Part shown: positions 63,391-64,000 of the stretch, in pieces
How the letters are laid out: every line of letters starts with the position of its first letter
How positions within the stretch are numbered: position 1 is the stretch's first letter
Origin: an uncultured Flavobacteriales bacterium
GTDB taxonomy: Bacteria > Bacteroidota > Bacteroidia > Flavobacteriales_E > Vicingaceae
DNA length: 64,000 bases
Direction of reading: 5' to 3'
NCBI GenBank assembly: GCA_905479915.1
Contig: CAJQOH010000020.1
Location: forward strand, 62,001-126,000
The notes under the pieces: generated by a model
What the model was told of the DNA's origin: nothing
Databases searched by the model: none
The model's input: the letters and a program-made list of their open reading frames with translations, nothing else
Made by a program: the position numbers and the translations under genes

Positions 63391-64000
63391 TTATTTAGGT
63401 TTTTTACCAAATTCGACACTTATATCCAGCCCTATAATAGCAGCTACTTTAGCACCAAATTTAAAACTCGATTTTGGCGTTATTCCATTTTTATCTTTAG
63501 TCAAGTTAGTTTCAGCAATAATTAAACTTATTGATTCACTAGTTTGTAAATCTGTTGCTGGTTTATTCATGTTTCGAATATTTTTTACAGCAGATGTTTG
63601 ATATTCATATCCAGCTAGAAGTGCCACACTAAAACCTGCGGTACTATTTACCTTTCCATTTTTTCCCCAATAATTAAAATCATGAGAAGTTTTAAAATCA
63701 TCTAGCATTTCATTCCCAGATTCTGAATAAGAATATCTAACCATCTCATCAGTAGTTGCATTACCATACAATGAAACTTCAGCTCCAAATGCTTTAAAAT
63801 CAAAACCTGCTTGCAATCCATAATTTATACCAACATCAAATTTAAAGAAGTTTTCGCCATTCATAATATTATCCCAGAAATTATCTGCATATTTATAAAA
63901 ATTAACCAATGGAGTAAATGAAGGACCAGCAGATACTATTGGTCCTTGACTTAATACAGCTCCAGGATTTGATGATGGCAACGGAACTCCATTTGGCATA
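63391..64000 (-). CDS. C-terminal part of a larger protein (runs off the window)
   Basis: The visible frame begins inside the window at an ATG near 63999, but its start is not signal-like and the frame is open to the edge. It is probably the C-terminus of a longer protein. The visible 202 residues are Gly/Asn/Ser/Phe-rich with alternating strands (GINYGLQAGFDFKAFGAEVSLYG, FKFGAKVAAIIGLDISVEFGK). The Pro/Ser/Gly start MPNGVPLPSSNPG resembles the junction before C-terminal domains in Rhs-like proteins, but no Rhs core is visible here. No function is assigned. Confidence 0.45.
   Translation of the reverse strand, partial: MPNGVPLPSSNPGAVLSQGPIVSAGPSFTPLVNFYKYADNFWDNIMNGENFFKFDVGINYGLQAGFDFKAFGAEVSLYGNATTDEMVRYSYSESGNEMLDDFKTSHDFNYWGKNGKVNSTAGFSVALLAGYEYQTSAVKNIRNMNKPATDLQTSESISLIIAETNLTKDKNGITPKSSFKFGAKVAAIIGLDISVEFGKKPK

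Noticed and set aside
1-64000. CRISPR arrays, tRNA or rRNA genes
   Set aside because: No regularly spaced repeats and no cloverleaf or rRNA-like stretches were seen by reading; a covariance-model search would be needed to exclude them fully.

Overview
The window is AT-rich chromosomal DNA from a member of the Bacteroidota, most likely a Flavobacteriales-type bacterium. The evidence is a divergent Bacteroidota-type FabI, a short Bacteroidota RNA polymerase omega subunit, a PorD-like (DUF4835) protein and a protein with a type IX secretion sorting tail. A DUF5723 barrel-type protein, an ABC permease fused to an M1 peptidase and promoters of the form TTG-N17-23-TAnnTTTG point the same way, and ribosome binding sites are rarely visible. 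No rRNA, tRNA, CRISPR array, prophage or insertion sequence was recognised.

Layout. 1-11.7 kb is a housekeeping block: gyrA, clpC, fabI, a tiny basic lipoprotein, then a tight minus-strand series recN-porD-coaBC-rpoZ-bamD. 11.8-22.8 kb is a dense minus-strand glycan operon whose genes mostly overlap or abut: an EvaA-like 2,3-dehydratase, a KijD10-like 3-ketoreductase, a methyltransferase, two polyprenyl-phosphate-type GT2 enzymes, an NAD-dependent epimerase/reductase, a membrane GT-C-like protein fused to TPRs, a WecD-like acetyltransferase, a WecE-like transaminase and a polytopic membrane protein. Read as a pathway, this predicts a dTDP-linked 4-acetamido-2,4,6-trideoxyhexose that is loaded onto lipid and transferred outside the membrane. 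A TPR-SpoIIE phosphatase and a phosphohexomutase lie directly upstream.

26.4-38.7 kb holds a DinB-like protein, a membrane fatty acid hydroxylase, mltG (with a REP-like palindrome at its 5' end), dapF and arfB. It also holds a possible permuted papain-fold protein, an ABC exporter operon (ATPase, permease-M1 peptidase fusion, YjbQ) and a TetR regulator. 38.8-53.1 kb carries ndk, a T9SS cargo protein, three RNA-modification enzymes (RluA, Dus, RlmI-like), fhs, surE, lpxB, a SpoIID-like protein and several secreted or lipoprotein unknowns. 53.1-59 kb has a secreted nuclease, ComEC, a TPR histidine kinase and a tandem pair of DUF486 small membrane proteins.

59-64 kb is the accessory end. It has an unrecognised three-gene minus-strand cassette (soluble protein, two-helix membrane protein, membrane-anchored TPR/peptidoglycan-binding protein) behind a strong inverted repeat. 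Next come an orphan AAA_14/DUF4143 ATPase bracketed by two copies of a 21-bp repeat, and a lipoprotein that follows the C-terminus of a protein running off the window. The best candidates for something undescribed are the trideoxy-amino-sugar operon with its GT-C/TPR fusion, and the 59-60.6 kb cassette. All functional readings come from visible motifs and remembered family features; no database search was run.
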